From Triglochin maritima (lineage: Eukaryota > Streptophyta > Magnoliopsida > Alismatales > Juncaginaceae): 64,000 nucleotides of DNA. Of the stretch, positions 45,528 to 57,066 are shown piece after piece. The notes below the pieces were generated by a model that saw nothing but the letters and a program-made list of their open reading frames with translations, had not been told where the DNA came from and searched no databases. The stretch's first letter is position 1. The number at the start of each line of letters is the position of its first letter. Location of the stretch: positions 22,422,501-22,486,500 of the forward strand of contig OY821787.1 in the NCBI GenBank assembly GCA_963682175.1, given 5' to 3'. The position numbers and the translations under genes are program-made.

Positions 45528-45804
45528 TTGCCGTGCTTCTTCATGGCCCTTTGCAACACTCTTGAGAACATGGAAACTCCTCTAAGTCGGTGGGGGTTGC
45601 TCTAACACTCAAAGATTTCTCCATAGCAAGGGAATGGAGAAGAAAAACTAGAACCAAAGAACGAATTAAATGGAAAATTGGTGCAAAACGACCCTAGGAG
45701 TGCCCATGGCTCTCTCCTTCTCCCTTCTTTCTCACCCTCCCCTTCTCTCCATTCTGATCTCCCCTTCCTCACCTTCTCTTCCTTCTCCGTTTCACTCCCT
45801 CCTT

Positions 45805-45821
45805 ATCCCTCCTCTCATCTT
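45805..45821. repeat. LINE target site duplication, right
   Basis: ATCCCTCCTCTCATCTT, one mismatch from 41665-41681. Confidence 0.75.
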
Positions 45822-46784
45822 ATTCTTGCTTCTCAATTAGTTAAGGTCTATTTTGTTGCTCATTTGTGTAAGAGGAGAAGAAGGAGAAACTTTGTAATCT
45901 TTTCATTTCAAGTTAGTTGAATCTTGTTCTTTACATTAATGTCTTTACTTTGATGCAATTTCATTTATGTTGTTGTTTGCTTAATCTTGTTTTTCTTCAT
46001 TTCCATTACGGGTTTAGGTTGTTTTTATCCTTTCTTTAGTTTAGAGATGAGTAGGGAGAGTCCATCCCCATGGGGGGTGGAGAAGAAGGTAATGTGATTA
46101 TGTGATGCATTAGGGATGTGTGTGTTAATCCTAATCCTTTGAATCTTACATGATTTCCATAAACACCTAATGGGATTTCATTCTTATTATTGATGTGATA
46201 ATGCTCTTGAGTGATGCTTAGCACATGCTTAGATTAATAGGCCTATTTTATTGGGAATGATGAGCTGAGGATAAGGATGGAGTAGAAGAAGGAAACATGA
46301 CATCGAGCATGTGCTCTTGTTGGCCTCACCGTAATTAATGTCTTGAATGTTCTAATGATTGTGTAAATCTTATTTCATGTGGAGACATAGTGTGGTTTGG
46401 TCTTTATGCATGAGCTCATTTAGCTTCATTTCAATTATTGTCTTGTAAGTTTTAATGACAATGCTTTTATATTCTTTCATGTGCAGGCAAAGTTGGATTT
46501 GGTTTTATGGATTTCATGTACTATATGTTGTAATGAGCACAAATCAACACATACACATACACATTTTCGTATTTGCATTCTTTCTCTACCCTCTAAGGGG
46601 TTTAGTTTTATTGTTTGTTTTCCGTTCTCATACGCATTGTCCTGTAATTCAGACCTCATTCCTATCATCTTTCCCCACTCGAGTATGGTGGATTTTGACT
46701 CTCACGCTCTCCCTGGGGACTCGACTCGTACTTGCCACCGCTTCATCGCGACCATGAACTTGCGGTATTAGAACTGATCAATCA

Positions 46785-47892
46785 GTATCACCGGAGGAGG
46801 AGGTTACCAGATTTTCAGGATCTCCACACCCCTTTCCAATCGATAATTTCCTAGAGCTCCACTATCAGAACTATGGGGTTGTTTGCATGCACGAGAGATC
46901 GTAGTGGTGTCTCCACACCCGGCCGCACTCCTGCCACCATAGTCCAGTGCACTACTGCAACCTCCCAAGTTGGTGGTCAACATGAAGAGGTAGTCTACGA
47001 AAGCTCTAGCTTTCCAACTATTGTTCATTATGGAGGAATCAGCAAAAGCTCCTACCTCCCAAGTTTGTGCTCAGGGGATCCAGAAGTACCTACTGACAAC
47101 GACAACGTCCCAACTTGGTGGTGAGCAGATTCTAATGCAACTTCTAACAACTCCAGTCTCCCATGTTGGTAGTTAGCAAATCCCAGTGCAAACAATGATC
47201 AATAGCCGCAAGTATTGGCTAGGTCGAGAAAAATAAAATTTCAGCTCATTGAGTTTAAATATTACTTAGAGTTGCCTCACATCTCTGTGGGGTGGATTGG
47301 GTTAGGTTAAATAATGTCATGGTGGGGATATAGTTACACAGAGTTCAAGCATGCCCAGTACATAATGTAATATTTCCTACCAGTTTTCTATAACAGTGAT
47401 CCATGTTATTAAACTTGCAACCTTATTGGATCTTTTGGAAGCTATAATGCATCGTTAGTCATTACAAGATACCAGCTACAATTCATTTTTGGAAGCAGCT
47501 TTTACTGTTTACATGCAAAATTGAAAGATCAACCATTTATACCAAAGTAATTAGCCATAATTGCTAGGTAGAAAAAGTAACATCAACCCATAATAATTTA
47601 TGAAACCCATATATTTAAATAAGATCAAGCTTCAAACAAAAGTTGAGACGCGTAAAAAATAAGATTAACTAAACTGAGTTTTTGGACAAGTTTGATATGC
47701 ATGAAAATTATCATTAGGTAAGTGAATTTACGATTGGAAAATGAAATCACCAACAGTTGAGAACAATGTACAAAGGATTAGGCTAAAAAGACAGTCAATT
47801 TTAAAGGACATATTTGAGTTTCAAAGGAAATATTTGAAGTTTATAGAATAGACTTATGTCATTTGAAGGATAGATCAGACTATAAAGGTCAT
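46785..47892. other. Unassigned DNA between LTRs
   Basis: The base layer of the right-hand nest. The first 400 bp are less AT-rich and contain a phrase like CTCCCAAGTTGGTGGT recurring near 46962, 47056, 47107 and 47158. An 83-codon open stretch (46873-47124) has no recognisable domain. From 47200 on it is AT-rich, and no gene is seen. Confidence 0.5.
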
Positions 47893-48279
47893 TGATGTGT
47901 TCGTTTTAATTTACCACAAGTGCACAGTGTCGGTGAAGATTCAACAAGTAGGGGTCATGTCCACTAGGAGGTGTGTCAACTCTTGTTTGTTCGAAGGCAA
48001 GTGGGAAAAGATGGGAAGCAGTTGTGATTACACTAAACTAGTAAGCAACAAAGAAGGAAATGAAAGCACGAGAGGAACTAAAAGTAAACTAGGCAACTAC
48101 TAATAGGTGGAGTGTGTGTACACATGAAATAAGTGGTGATGAATGCATTCAATAAGCACAAGTGTAGGCAGTGTTTGCTATGCATAGGACGTACCTCATG
48201 GGAAGACTTATCATCCAAATCACTAACCTAAGTGATTAATATGAGCATGAACAAGTTTGTTATTAAGAACCCAAACAAG
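47893..48279 (-). repeat. Athila LTR, end portion, interrupted
   Basis: It starts TGATGTGTTCGTTTTAATTT then CACAAGTGCAC, the inverse of an Athila LTR end, and runs 387 bp until another LTR begins at 48280. The following sequence expected for the family (CATGAGAGG after AACAAG, compare 48715) is displaced beyond the nested element. Confidence 0.75.
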
Positions 48280-49679
48280 TGTTGAACGTTTTAATTAAAC
48301 CGCAAGTGCACGGCCGCGTTGAAGCAGTGGCAAATACGGGTCGTCCTCAGGGAGGTGAGCAGGCTCTCGTTTGCACGAAATCAAGTGGCGAGAAAAATGG
48401 AGAAGATAGTTGATTATGCTATGCTACGCTACACTACACTACAAAGTATGAAATGCGAAGAAAACAACGAACGATTAACTAGAACTAAACTAAGAACGAA
48501 AGACGAGTGATGGAATTCAGAAATGGAAAACCCCTAAGGGGTGGAGTGATTGCACACATGCAAAGAGGTGGATGTTGAACACATTCTTTGAGCACAAATG
48601 AAGGTGGTGTTATCGTGCATAGGAAGTGTCTAAACGTTATGGGAAAACCTATCAATCCATTCACCAACCTAGTTGATTAACATTTACATATGCAAGTTGT
48701 TTATTTCAGAACCTAAACAAGCATGAGAGGTGTCTAATCATTTTGGCAAAACTCATCAAGTTATAAATTCTATCCTAAACAAGCAAGCATACATTCATGT
48801 TTTATCAACACATTGGAAATAAAGCATTCATTCCATTCTCTAATGCATGTATGAACATCTACTCCACCCCCCAAAGGGGATGGAACTACTCACTACACAT
48901 TACACTAATTATTGAACTAAGAAAGGAAAGCATATTAACTAAGCTAGATTTAATTAAAAGACAATTAAACTAAAGCATGCACAAACAATAAAACAAGAAC
49001 AAAGCAAAGAAAACTTTATTGATAAAATGACTCACATTTCAAGTAGCATCCTCCTACTTTAGTGTGTGCTTCAAGGCCTCACTTCTAGTAGGAAGAATAA
49101 ACACATAAAATATGGAGTGATTACAATAGAAGTTGAAGAGTTCTATTTATAGCCAAAGAAAAAGGCAATCCGGGACAATCCCCCGATGTGGGACTAAACA
49201 AATACCAGAAATGGACTAAACAACCTCTAAGACATGTGCGGGAGAAAGTTGAGCGGATTTGGGCCAAAACAGACCGCCAATTAGCGTTCTTGGACCGCCA
49301 ATTGGCGGTCTATATGGTTCGGATCCTGCTCAGTTTTGTTGTAGGCTTTTCTTGGTATATTTGTTGGTCTTGGATGTATTTACTTGGTTTGTTGGAGCTC
49401 CGAGCCGAATCGAATTGCTAAAATACTCCCCATGATGGTGTGGAGTATTCTGTTTTGCTCTTAGGTCCTTCTGTTTTACGTTGACGTCCTTCTCCCTTGC
49501 ATCTCAGTCCCCAGATCTCACAATTCAGTCCTTTTTCCCAGCTTTTGGGTCCTTTTATGCTTCATCTCTTCAAACCTATTTATTCCTGAAAACTAAACAT
49601 AAAACTCGTCACATAGCATTGTTTAGGTGAAAGATAATGGATATAAGATACAAATATAAGCATGAAATGATGTCAATCA
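48280..49679 (-). repeat. 3' LTR of a minus-strand Athila derivative
   Basis: 1400 bp from TGTTGAACGTTTTAATT to GATGTCAATCA. The left flank ACAAG (48275-48279) would be the target duplication. It carries the inverted TATA box at 49144-49151, the paired palindrome 123 bp from it, and two copies of the GTGTCTAA block (48625, 48727). It is shorter than the 1568-bp LTR mainly through loss in the repeat-rich middle. Confidence 0.85.
49274..49308. promoter_or_regulatory. Paired palindrome, 21-bp pitch
   Basis: CCGCCAATTAGCGT (49274-49287) and CCGCCAATTGGCGG (49295-49308), 123 bp upstream of the TATA box in this minus-strand LTR. Confidence 0.7.
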
Positions 49680-51281
49680 AATACCCCCACACCTAACTTT
49701 TGCTAGTCCCGAGCAAAATAAAGAAAGAGAAAAGCATACGAAAAACAAGAAATCCTAACTCACTTTCGCAGGAATCACGGTTGCACTTAACACGTGCAAC
49801 AAGCCGTTAAACCTCCTTGTCGCCAAGGAGGTGGAGTGTTGTCTCCTGAGGGTATTCAGCGGATATACCCACAAAATCCGAACAAGATGCATTAATCAAT
49901 CTAGCTACACGACCCGTTGGACTTAGTTTGTCGATCATGGGACGCGGCAATACTACGGGTCGACTCTATATATGTAATCGGTCCACACACCTAGCCTAAT
50001 GAGTTATTCGTGAAAGTTAGTCAAGGACTTAAGTGAATGACATGGGCAACCTTAAGTTCTGAAAGTGATACAATGTGTAAAGTCCATTTTGGTTCTTATT
50101 TGACACCTTTTTTTCCTTTTTTTCTTCTTTCTCTTTCTCTTTTTCTTTGGATCATTTTATTGGTTGGTGTTTGATTCTCCCAGGGTCAGGTTTCGTGCAT
50201 CATTGCCTATGAGGAATTACACTATCACGTACACCTTCCCCCAAATCTCCACATAGGGCGATCCCTACCACCCGTGTAACGGGAGTTCGGTCGGTGCATC
50301 CCAAGTCAGATGACTCGAAAGCACCAGGCACAAAGTCCCCTCAGACCTACTTTCCCGAGTGATAGGAGCCGTGCGAGAATAGAGAACACCGGTTATTTAT
50401 TTATCTACATGGGAACCAAAACCCCTACACTTAAGTTTCACAAAAAGAGATTAAGGGCCCTTGACTACGACAAACTTCCTTATACTAACATACACAAATT
50501 CTTTGTCTCACTAGGTTCAGGGTGGACTTCTTTAAATATTTGAGTGCTAAAACCCTATCATTACACTCCCCCCGAGGGAAAACCGGGGTGCATCCTAACG
50601 ACTCGATAAGACCTAAAGCCAGTTAACTAGATATCCTAAAGCATCAAGTTCTAGAAAATTTTGGGAGCTTTCTTTTTACTTTGCCTCTCAACGGTTTTGC
50701 ACATACTAAACACACGCAAAACCTACAAAAATATTTTCTTTCGCAAACACATGAAGATTTTGAAAGAAATGTGAAAATTTTAAAGCACTAGGCAAGCAAA
50801 AGAAGACAAGTCACCCAAGGATCATGGGAAGCAGATATATCGATGTTAAATGCAGCACACTAACATGACCCTATCAGTACACACAAAAGAAAACAAAATC
50901 AAAGGAAGAAGACTCGACTATGTACACACGTAAAGTACCCCCCCACACCTACTTCATGCATTGTCCTCAATGAATGTGAGCATGATACTACATGGATTTA
51001 TGCATGAAAAAAGGAAGATCTCACCAACATGAAGCACAACAGGAAGTTCATGGTTATAGTGATGGACACAAACCTGAATTTCCTCAAAACCTGTGAGATA
51101 CTGAAGAAGGGAGACAAATACGTGAAGAAATGTGGCCCAAGTACACAAGGGTTGGGGCCCACAACAATCAATGCTCGCTCATGGAGTCTTTTATTACACA
51201 CTTTTTTTTCTTTTTCTTTTTTTTTTAGAATTTTTTTTACATGATATATGCAGCAACAACGATATTGTCATAATCATTTGG
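49680..51281 (-). other. Athila 3' non-coding region (minus)
   Basis: Close to the reverse complement of 28480-30009, including PPT (49682-49697), both hairpins (49781-49799 and 49812-49831), the pyrimidine-only run (50107-50145), the internal PPT-like C-run (50938-50953) and CATTGTCCTCAATG (50960-50973). This non-coding tail is kept although reverse transcriptase and integrase are absent from the element. Confidence 0.82.
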
Positions 51282-53186
51282 TCAAGGAACATCAAATGAG
51301 AACATCAAGTCATGAGGACCAGAGACTTGCCGAGATGGGCAAACTTCACCGGTACTCTGAGGTGTCATGAGGGGTGAAAGGTCAAAGCTGAACGGCTCGA
51401 ACCCACCATGATATTGGTTGGGTGTGGGCAATAAATAATGAAGTTGTGCTGCCTCACTAGGGTTTAATTGCTCATCGAACAAAACCCTCCAACCAATAGG
51501 CGGGTGCATCGGAATGAGTTCCTCAAGATCATTCGATGGATGCAGCAGACCTGCATCACTAAGAACGGGGCTGCTCCCCAAGTCATCCAACAAGGACCTC
51601 CCACCATCATTTAGATCATTAAGCAGAAGCTCGGTCATAGGTGGGTCCTTGTTGGAGTCAATATGAAGCTCAAATGGCTCAATGGCCATGGGACATGAGG
51701 TAGAGACACCTTCTGGTATAGGCATATGATGAGGTGTCTCACTCTCACTAGTACTCTCAACTTAATCATGCAACGAACAATCCTTTTGGACATTTTTGTT
51801 TGATGCCAGCTCACTTTGTTGCATTGCAAAGACAGACAATGAGTTTTTGATGGCCCCACAAACATTCTCAATGGGTTGCATTGGTGTTAGGGGTGTTCGT
51901 TGATTTTGCGGTGTTTTCTCCAATTGGCGGATGAGATTTAAATTTAAAGGTTGATTCATGGGCTCATGTCGCCTACCACAGTTGAACACATGAAACTCGA
52001 CACTCATGTTACCGAATGAGAGGTTCATGAGACCATTTCTACAATTAATTAAGGCGTTGGAAGTTGCCATAAATGGTCTACCCAAAATCAAAGGTATTTG
52101 AGAGTGGGTGTTCGCAACAGGATTGGTATCGAGGACAACAAAATCGACTGGAAATATAAAATCTCCAACTTTGATAAGCACGTCCTCGATAATCCCCTTT
52201 GGAATACGAATGGATCTATCCACCAATTGGAGGGTGATATTAGTTGGTTTCAATTCTCCCAAATTTAACTGTTGATAAACAGAAAATGGGAGGAGGTTGA
52301 CTGGTGATCCTAAATCAAGCAAAACATTACTCATGCTAGTGTCCCCTATCGTACACTGAATAGTAGGACACCCAGGGTCCTTGTATTTTGTGTAGACAGG
52401 ATTGGACAAAAGTGAGATTACATTTGCAGCCAAGAATGCTTTCTTAGGAACATTGGTCTTCCTCTTGGTTGTGCAGAGATCCTTCAACACTTTGGCAAAT
52501 TGAGGTATTTGTTGGATGACATCCAACAAGGGGATGTTAACCTTAACTTGCTTGAATACCTCTAATATTTTATCCATCGTGTCACTCTGCTTTTTGGTTA
52601 ACCTACTTGGATAGGGAGTTTTCGGCAAGTAGGTTTTCTGCGGTGCCTGAGAAAGAAGCCTTGGTGTATTACCCTCACCCTGAGCTTCTTCTTCCCCACC
52701 ATTCCCACTAAGGGGCTGCATAGATGGTGGTGGTTGTGGCAAGGAAATGTGATTGTCAACCTGTTTTCCATTCCTTAAGGTCACAATGGAATTGACATGG
52801 TGAACAGGTTCCTCCACATGGTTCACTTGCCTCCCCCGCGGTACCACATTTTCATTTTGCATGTGTTGTTGCTGGTACATGCGGGGGTTAGCCTTAGGCT
52901 GGCTAGGAAAAGACCCTCTCTCTCTTTCATGTACAGACTGAGCCAATTGGCCCATCTAAAGCTCTAGAGATTTGATGGTCTGCTGATTTGAAGTGAGAAC
53001 TTGACTCGTGGTTGATATAATTTTTTTATTGAGTTTTCAAGTCCACGAGTCAAGGTCTCAAGTGAATTGAATTGGGTTTCCATATTATTGGAATTTGGGA
53101 AACCCGATTGATTGGTGATTGGAGCTTGGAGTGGCTGATAAGATTGTGCATGCATGGGAGGGTGGTATGATTGGTTAGGTGGTCGA
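51282..53186 (-). pseudogene. Non-autonomous Athila derivative: gag C-terminus, protease, novel tail
   Basis: Minus-strand reading from 53186: P/Q-rich gag linker, the coiled segment cut by a frameshift in a T-run near 53030, then an open stretch 52955-51762 with MGQLAQSVHERERG, the spacer and the aspartic protease (VLLDLGSPVNLLP near 52310, with P after the DLGS). A TAA at 51762-51764 is followed in the same frame by 147 codons (51725-51282). These contain SNKDPPMTELL, the Athila pre-RT spacer, and EELIPMHPPIGWRVLFDEQL, ending PHDLMFSFDVP. RT, RNase H and integrase are missing; the 3' non-coding region follows directly. The right edge is cut by the copia LTR at 53187. Confidence 0.8.
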
Positions 53187-53492
53187 TGTTTGCTTTTTTG
53201 CCTTAATCTTTATTTAGTTTTGATGATTAAGTAATCTAATCTTAATCTATATTTAATCAATCAACCTAGACAATCAAAGTAAGCTAACATGAATACATGC
53301 ATTGCATATATATTCGTGTATTTGCAATATTCTTAATAGGTTGATGAAGAATCAAGCTAAGGAGCTTGGGGACAAGAAGATAAAGACTCAAGACATGTAA
53401 TCAAGCTTTGGACCAATATGTAATGTAGTATAATTTGAGTCCTAAGGATTAATGTAAACTTGAGCACATTAGGATTCTGTCCCGTATCCCCA

Positions 53493-54069
53493 CGGTTAAC
53501 TGACCCCTTCTCGGTAAACCGAATCTTGTAGAGTTCGGTCCACCGAACACCTTGCGGTCAACCGTGTAGAATCCTTTAGGTGTTCCCTGGAATAACCACC
53601 TCGGTATACCGAACCGCCTTCGGTAGACCGAATTAGCCTGGACCGGTTTTGGACTTTGCTCCAACGGTCGTATTTAAATCTTAACCTAAAGCCAAATTGA
53701 CTTATCCATATTCGGTACACCGAACTTCATTCGGTCAACCGAATCATATTGCTTTAGGAGACCAACGGCTATTTAACTTGACCGTTATTGGTAAACCAAT
53801 CTCCCACGCTTTGTCAGCGCAATTCCCGTGCTACTTCGGTCTACCGAAGTATACACGGTCAACCGAACTTGAGTAGATAAGAGCCCAATCAATTCTACTG
53901 TCCACCTTGGAACGGTGAACCGAATGGACTTCGGTGAACCGAATTTAATTAGGGCTAAATAGAAAAAAGCTACTGGAGGTTGGTGAACGGTGATCCGATA
54001 CATAATCGGTCAACCGAGTTCTTTGTTTAGACCAATGTTTCGGACTACCGTGTGGATAACGGTCGACCG
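53493..54069. promoter_or_regulatory. Array of paired CGGTNNACCG dyads, 19-bp pitch
   Basis: Thirteen perfect CGGTNNACCG dyads with variable centres (AA, CC, CA, TA, AG, AC, CA, CT, CA, GA, GA, CA, CG) plus three near matches. Eight pairs have starts exactly 19 bp apart: 53493/53512, 53536/53555, 53602/53621, 53713/53732, 53837/53856, 53913/53932, 53988/54007, 54041/54060. The array ends 98 bp before the TATA box. Confidence 0.8.
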
Positions 54070-54166
54070 AATCTGTCTCGATTTCTGGCCGAGCTTAAGT
54101 CACATCTTACTTTCTCATTGGTCCATTCCCCATCAACTCCCAAATGGCTAGATGAGCTTGAAGGCT

Positions 54167-54174
54167 TATAAATA
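54167..54174 (+). promoter_or_regulatory. TATA box of second copia LTR
   Basis: TATAAATA in GGCTTATAAATAGG, equivalent to 5169-5176. Confidence 0.7.
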
Positions 54175-54199
54175 GGATCTCATTTGGTTGCTTTGAACA

Positions 54200-57023
54200 T
54201 GCAACACCCCCGATCTCGCGGGTACGCACACTGGGAAAGGAGACTAGTGTCGCGATCAGAGACCTCCGCGACGACCGAAGGGTGTTAGAAAAGACAGACC
54301 GAATCGACTCGACAAAGTGAAAGAGATCATACACAAATGGACGGACATAAAACATAATAGGAATAATAGAATAATCATAACAATAAGAGTCTTATTACAA
54401 CACATCGAGTATCAAAAAAGGAAATACATAGGGAAATATGCGGAAGCAAAGATAACCGGAACTCTGGTCGACGCGTCCCTCGTGTACAGAATCCTCGGAA
54501 CTCGTCCAGTCTGCCATGTGGAACCTAGGAACCTGCAAGCACCGCATTAAACAATGCGTGAGTTTTCAATTAAGAAAACCAAGTATGCCCCCGCCTATGC
54601 AATAAATGAAAGGTAGCATGAAACTAAATAAGGCAGGCATCAGAAACAGAACAGATCAGAAAGCATCAAATGCAACAGAAGGCTACGACTACACAAGCCG
54701 TGCCGGTCGGGCACACCCGAATCGTTCCTCCATAGGAACCAGAACACCAGCCTCGCTGGTCAGAGGCGGTCACTCGTCAGTGACCCACCGCTCGGCACAA
54801 AGCGGTGCGCCGGATAAGCGTTCCAATCCACGGAAATAAACCTACATGGTGTCATCACGAACTTGGGAACACCTACCCTGAGACAGAATGGCAGCGCGCA
54901 TGCCCAGGACTTATCTTAGGCCTGGCCCCCCATAGGGGTCTTAATCGAGTGGCCTCTGAAGCTAGAGGACCCACCCGTGGCCCGTCGGCCTAGAAAATAG
55001 AACGTGCCCAGAATTACTTTGTTAAATTATATGCAATGCAAGCTACTTGGGGATCTACAAATCTAAAGTAGCTACAAGGTTCAGGACAAGCTTAAGGAAA
55101 GGTATCCGGATCGGAAAATCGACTCCACCACTAGTCAAGTCGTCTACGGATCATGAGAGTGTAAAGTCTGATTTCAGAATTGTCACGCATGACCACCACA
55201 TAGTACTTCATATCAGACATACATCAACATAAACAGAGCAACATAACATGCACCACAGCTGGAGACATCAAAATCTAATGTCACAATATGCACAATCAAT
55301 TTCAGAACAAGAATGCTATGTAAACTGGAATTTCAGAACATGATCATAGCTTACGAGAACTGGAATTATGTCAATACTAGTACATACAAACATGATAATA
55401 AAATGAAGACTGCAGCAACCTACACTACCGTGAACCCCTAATAACCTTACGTAGCATAAACAACAATATTCCAGAATGTGCATGCATTCCTAATGTGGAT
55501 ACGGGCACTAAATTCAGAGGTTATGATGATATGATTAACAGTTAATTGTATGAGCACATGTCACGAAAACAGAAATTAGGTTAAGTCTCTATCCAGCACA
55601 CTAACATGAACCGTGCAGGACGCATGTTTTATTTTTAGCAACTAACCATGGAGGGCTGCATGGCTGCAATGAATTGATGCATGATTTCAAGGTCTGTGAT
55701 CATTAATATATAGTTGTATATGTTTATGGGCAGCGTTCCTGAGTATATTTACGAAAGAAATACACCACATACTATCAACAAAACAGTGACCAATCGTGAA
55801 GACTACCTAGTTAAAATCCCTAAATGATTTCATGCACATAAGACCTATATTCGGTGAGTCCTCATGAGTGGTAGAAGAATTTAGTCGTTACATATCTTCT
55901 GATTGCATAAGACATAATCCATACACCACTTATAATTTTATATAGATAAATTCCGATTCATTCTAAGAACATGAGACCTAGACCTTATGACAAATTCAAG
56001 ATGACATGCTTTAATATAGCTACTGAATAGAACCTAACATGGCAGCCATGATTCGCAACAATATGTTTGGGTCTCCTTTAAATGAGGACATGAAATCACT
56101 CAAGATTATGAAATCAGATTAGTAACACATCTAGGAAACACGTTAACAACATCAATAGATTACATGAAACACTAGATGGGTTAGGTTGGAAAATCACACA
56201 ACTTTATTGCAGCAATCCTACATGACATGCTCCCTACGGCCCCTCCTCCTTCTTCCCTGATTGGTCCAGCAACCTCCCAAGGAGAAACGTGAGAATGGTG
56301 CCACCAGCCGAAAGAGTATCCCAGCCACCCGCTGAAATCTAGGGTTGCACCGCAACCTTCTATTCTTGCAAGGTTCAAAACGTGCCAACCCTAAACATCA
56401 AACCCGACCCAGCAGCCTCCCCGACCCACCATGCAACCTAATGACTACGGAGGGAGGCATACCTGAAGAGAGGAGAGGCTGAGCTAAACCGAAGACCGAC
56501 AAGAACTTCTCCTTCTAGCCGCACGCAAAGAGCACCGCCGGTTTCCTCCTCCAAGCTGCCGGATCTCCAAGGGAAATTTCGGTGGTGATGGTGGAGAAAA
56601 AGTTCTAGGGGAGTCGGCTGGGGTGCAGTATAAATAAGGGTGCAAGTTGGAAAGGAGAAACAAGGAAAAAAAGGCAAGAGATAATTGGGAGTTAATTGGC
56701 TTTGATGGCAAAATCAGCACTTTCCTTAATGCAATCAAGTCACATGCTAGCAAGATCTTCTCTCTTAAATTTCGGATTTGGTAAGCCAGCCCATCCTCCC
56801 ATCCTAACCAACACGCCTCATCAAGCAAACAATTAAATCCGCACACCAGGTTTTAGGCACCCGATAAACCCGGTTAAGTCTAACGAATACAACCGCGCCC
56901 GACGGTTAAATTCGCCCAAAAAGGAAACTTTTACTAAAACAACATAACCTCAAAACAAAGACAATAAAACACATAAAGGATTAATAAAACCTAAAACAGA
57001 GTGGCAGGAGAGCGGGTCTTACA
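54200..57023 (-). repeat. 3' LTR of a Tekay-type chromovirus
   Basis: 2824 bp; read on the minus strand it starts TGTAAG and ends GTTGCA (GTTACA in the sister LTR). It borders the PPT at 57024. The first ~572 bp differ from the other LTR (61655-62226) at about 14 positions by eye (about 2.4%). The target on the left is the copia LTR, with GAACA at 54195-54199 as the probable duplication. Confidence 0.88.
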
Positions 57024-57039
57024 ACCTACCCCCTTAAAG
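57024..57039 (-). other. Polypurine tract of the chromovirus
   Basis: On the minus strand CTTTAAGGGGGTAGGT directly precedes the 3' LTR, the same arrangement as at 8756-8767. Confidence 0.8.
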
Positions 57040-57066
57040 AAATTTCGTCATTGAAATTTGCCAGCC

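Larger units (their letters stand above)
41682..45804 (-). mobile_element. L1-type LINE with internal deletion
   Basis: A minus-strand non-LTR retrotransposon inserted in the Athila LTR. The poly(A) end is the short T-run after 41681, and the 5' end is at 45804. A 17-bp target duplication with one mismatch flanks it. It encodes ORF1 (DUF4283 plus zinc knuckle), the endonuclease half of ORF2 and the terminal zf-RVT motif. Only about 390 bp separate endonuclease and zf-RVT, so essentially the whole reverse transcriptase domain is missing. Confidence 0.88.
41084..46784 (+). repeat. Athila-type 3' LTR split by a LINE
   Basis: It starts TGATTAGTAGCATATCATAC after the PPT and ends CTGATCAATCA at 46784. 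Removing the LINE and one target duplicate leaves about 1.56 kb, the family's normal LTR length. The right part shares the CCATCCCC...GGGGTGG block (46062), the GTCTTG(A/T)ATGTT repeats and the CTTGCCACCGCTTCATCGCG segment (46731). The TATA box is at 41648-41655. Its first bases differ from the LTR at 38191, so the two are not a matched pair, and their flanks (CCCTA, GTATC) do not match either. Confidence 0.75.
53187..54199 (+). repeat. SIRE-like copia LTR, interrupted
   Basis: It starts TGTTTGCTTTTTTGCCTTAA and follows the layout of the LTR at 4249: TTTTGATGATTAA, a dyad-rich U3 and a TATA box at 54167-54174. It lacks its last ~500 bp because a chromovirus inserted at 54200. The target on the left is Athila gag (GTCGA at 53182-53186). 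Confidence 0.78.

Noticed and set aside
38191..46784. A single normal Athila element with matching LTRs
   Set aside because: LTR starts differ, flanking 5-mers differ, and PBS and leader are absent.
53493..54069. Dyad pairs forming one long RNA hairpin (first dyad pairing with second)
   Set aside because: The two central bases of partners are not complementary in most pairs (CC/CA, AC/CA, CT/CA), so no covariation supports it. Single-dyad hairpins would have only 4-bp stems.
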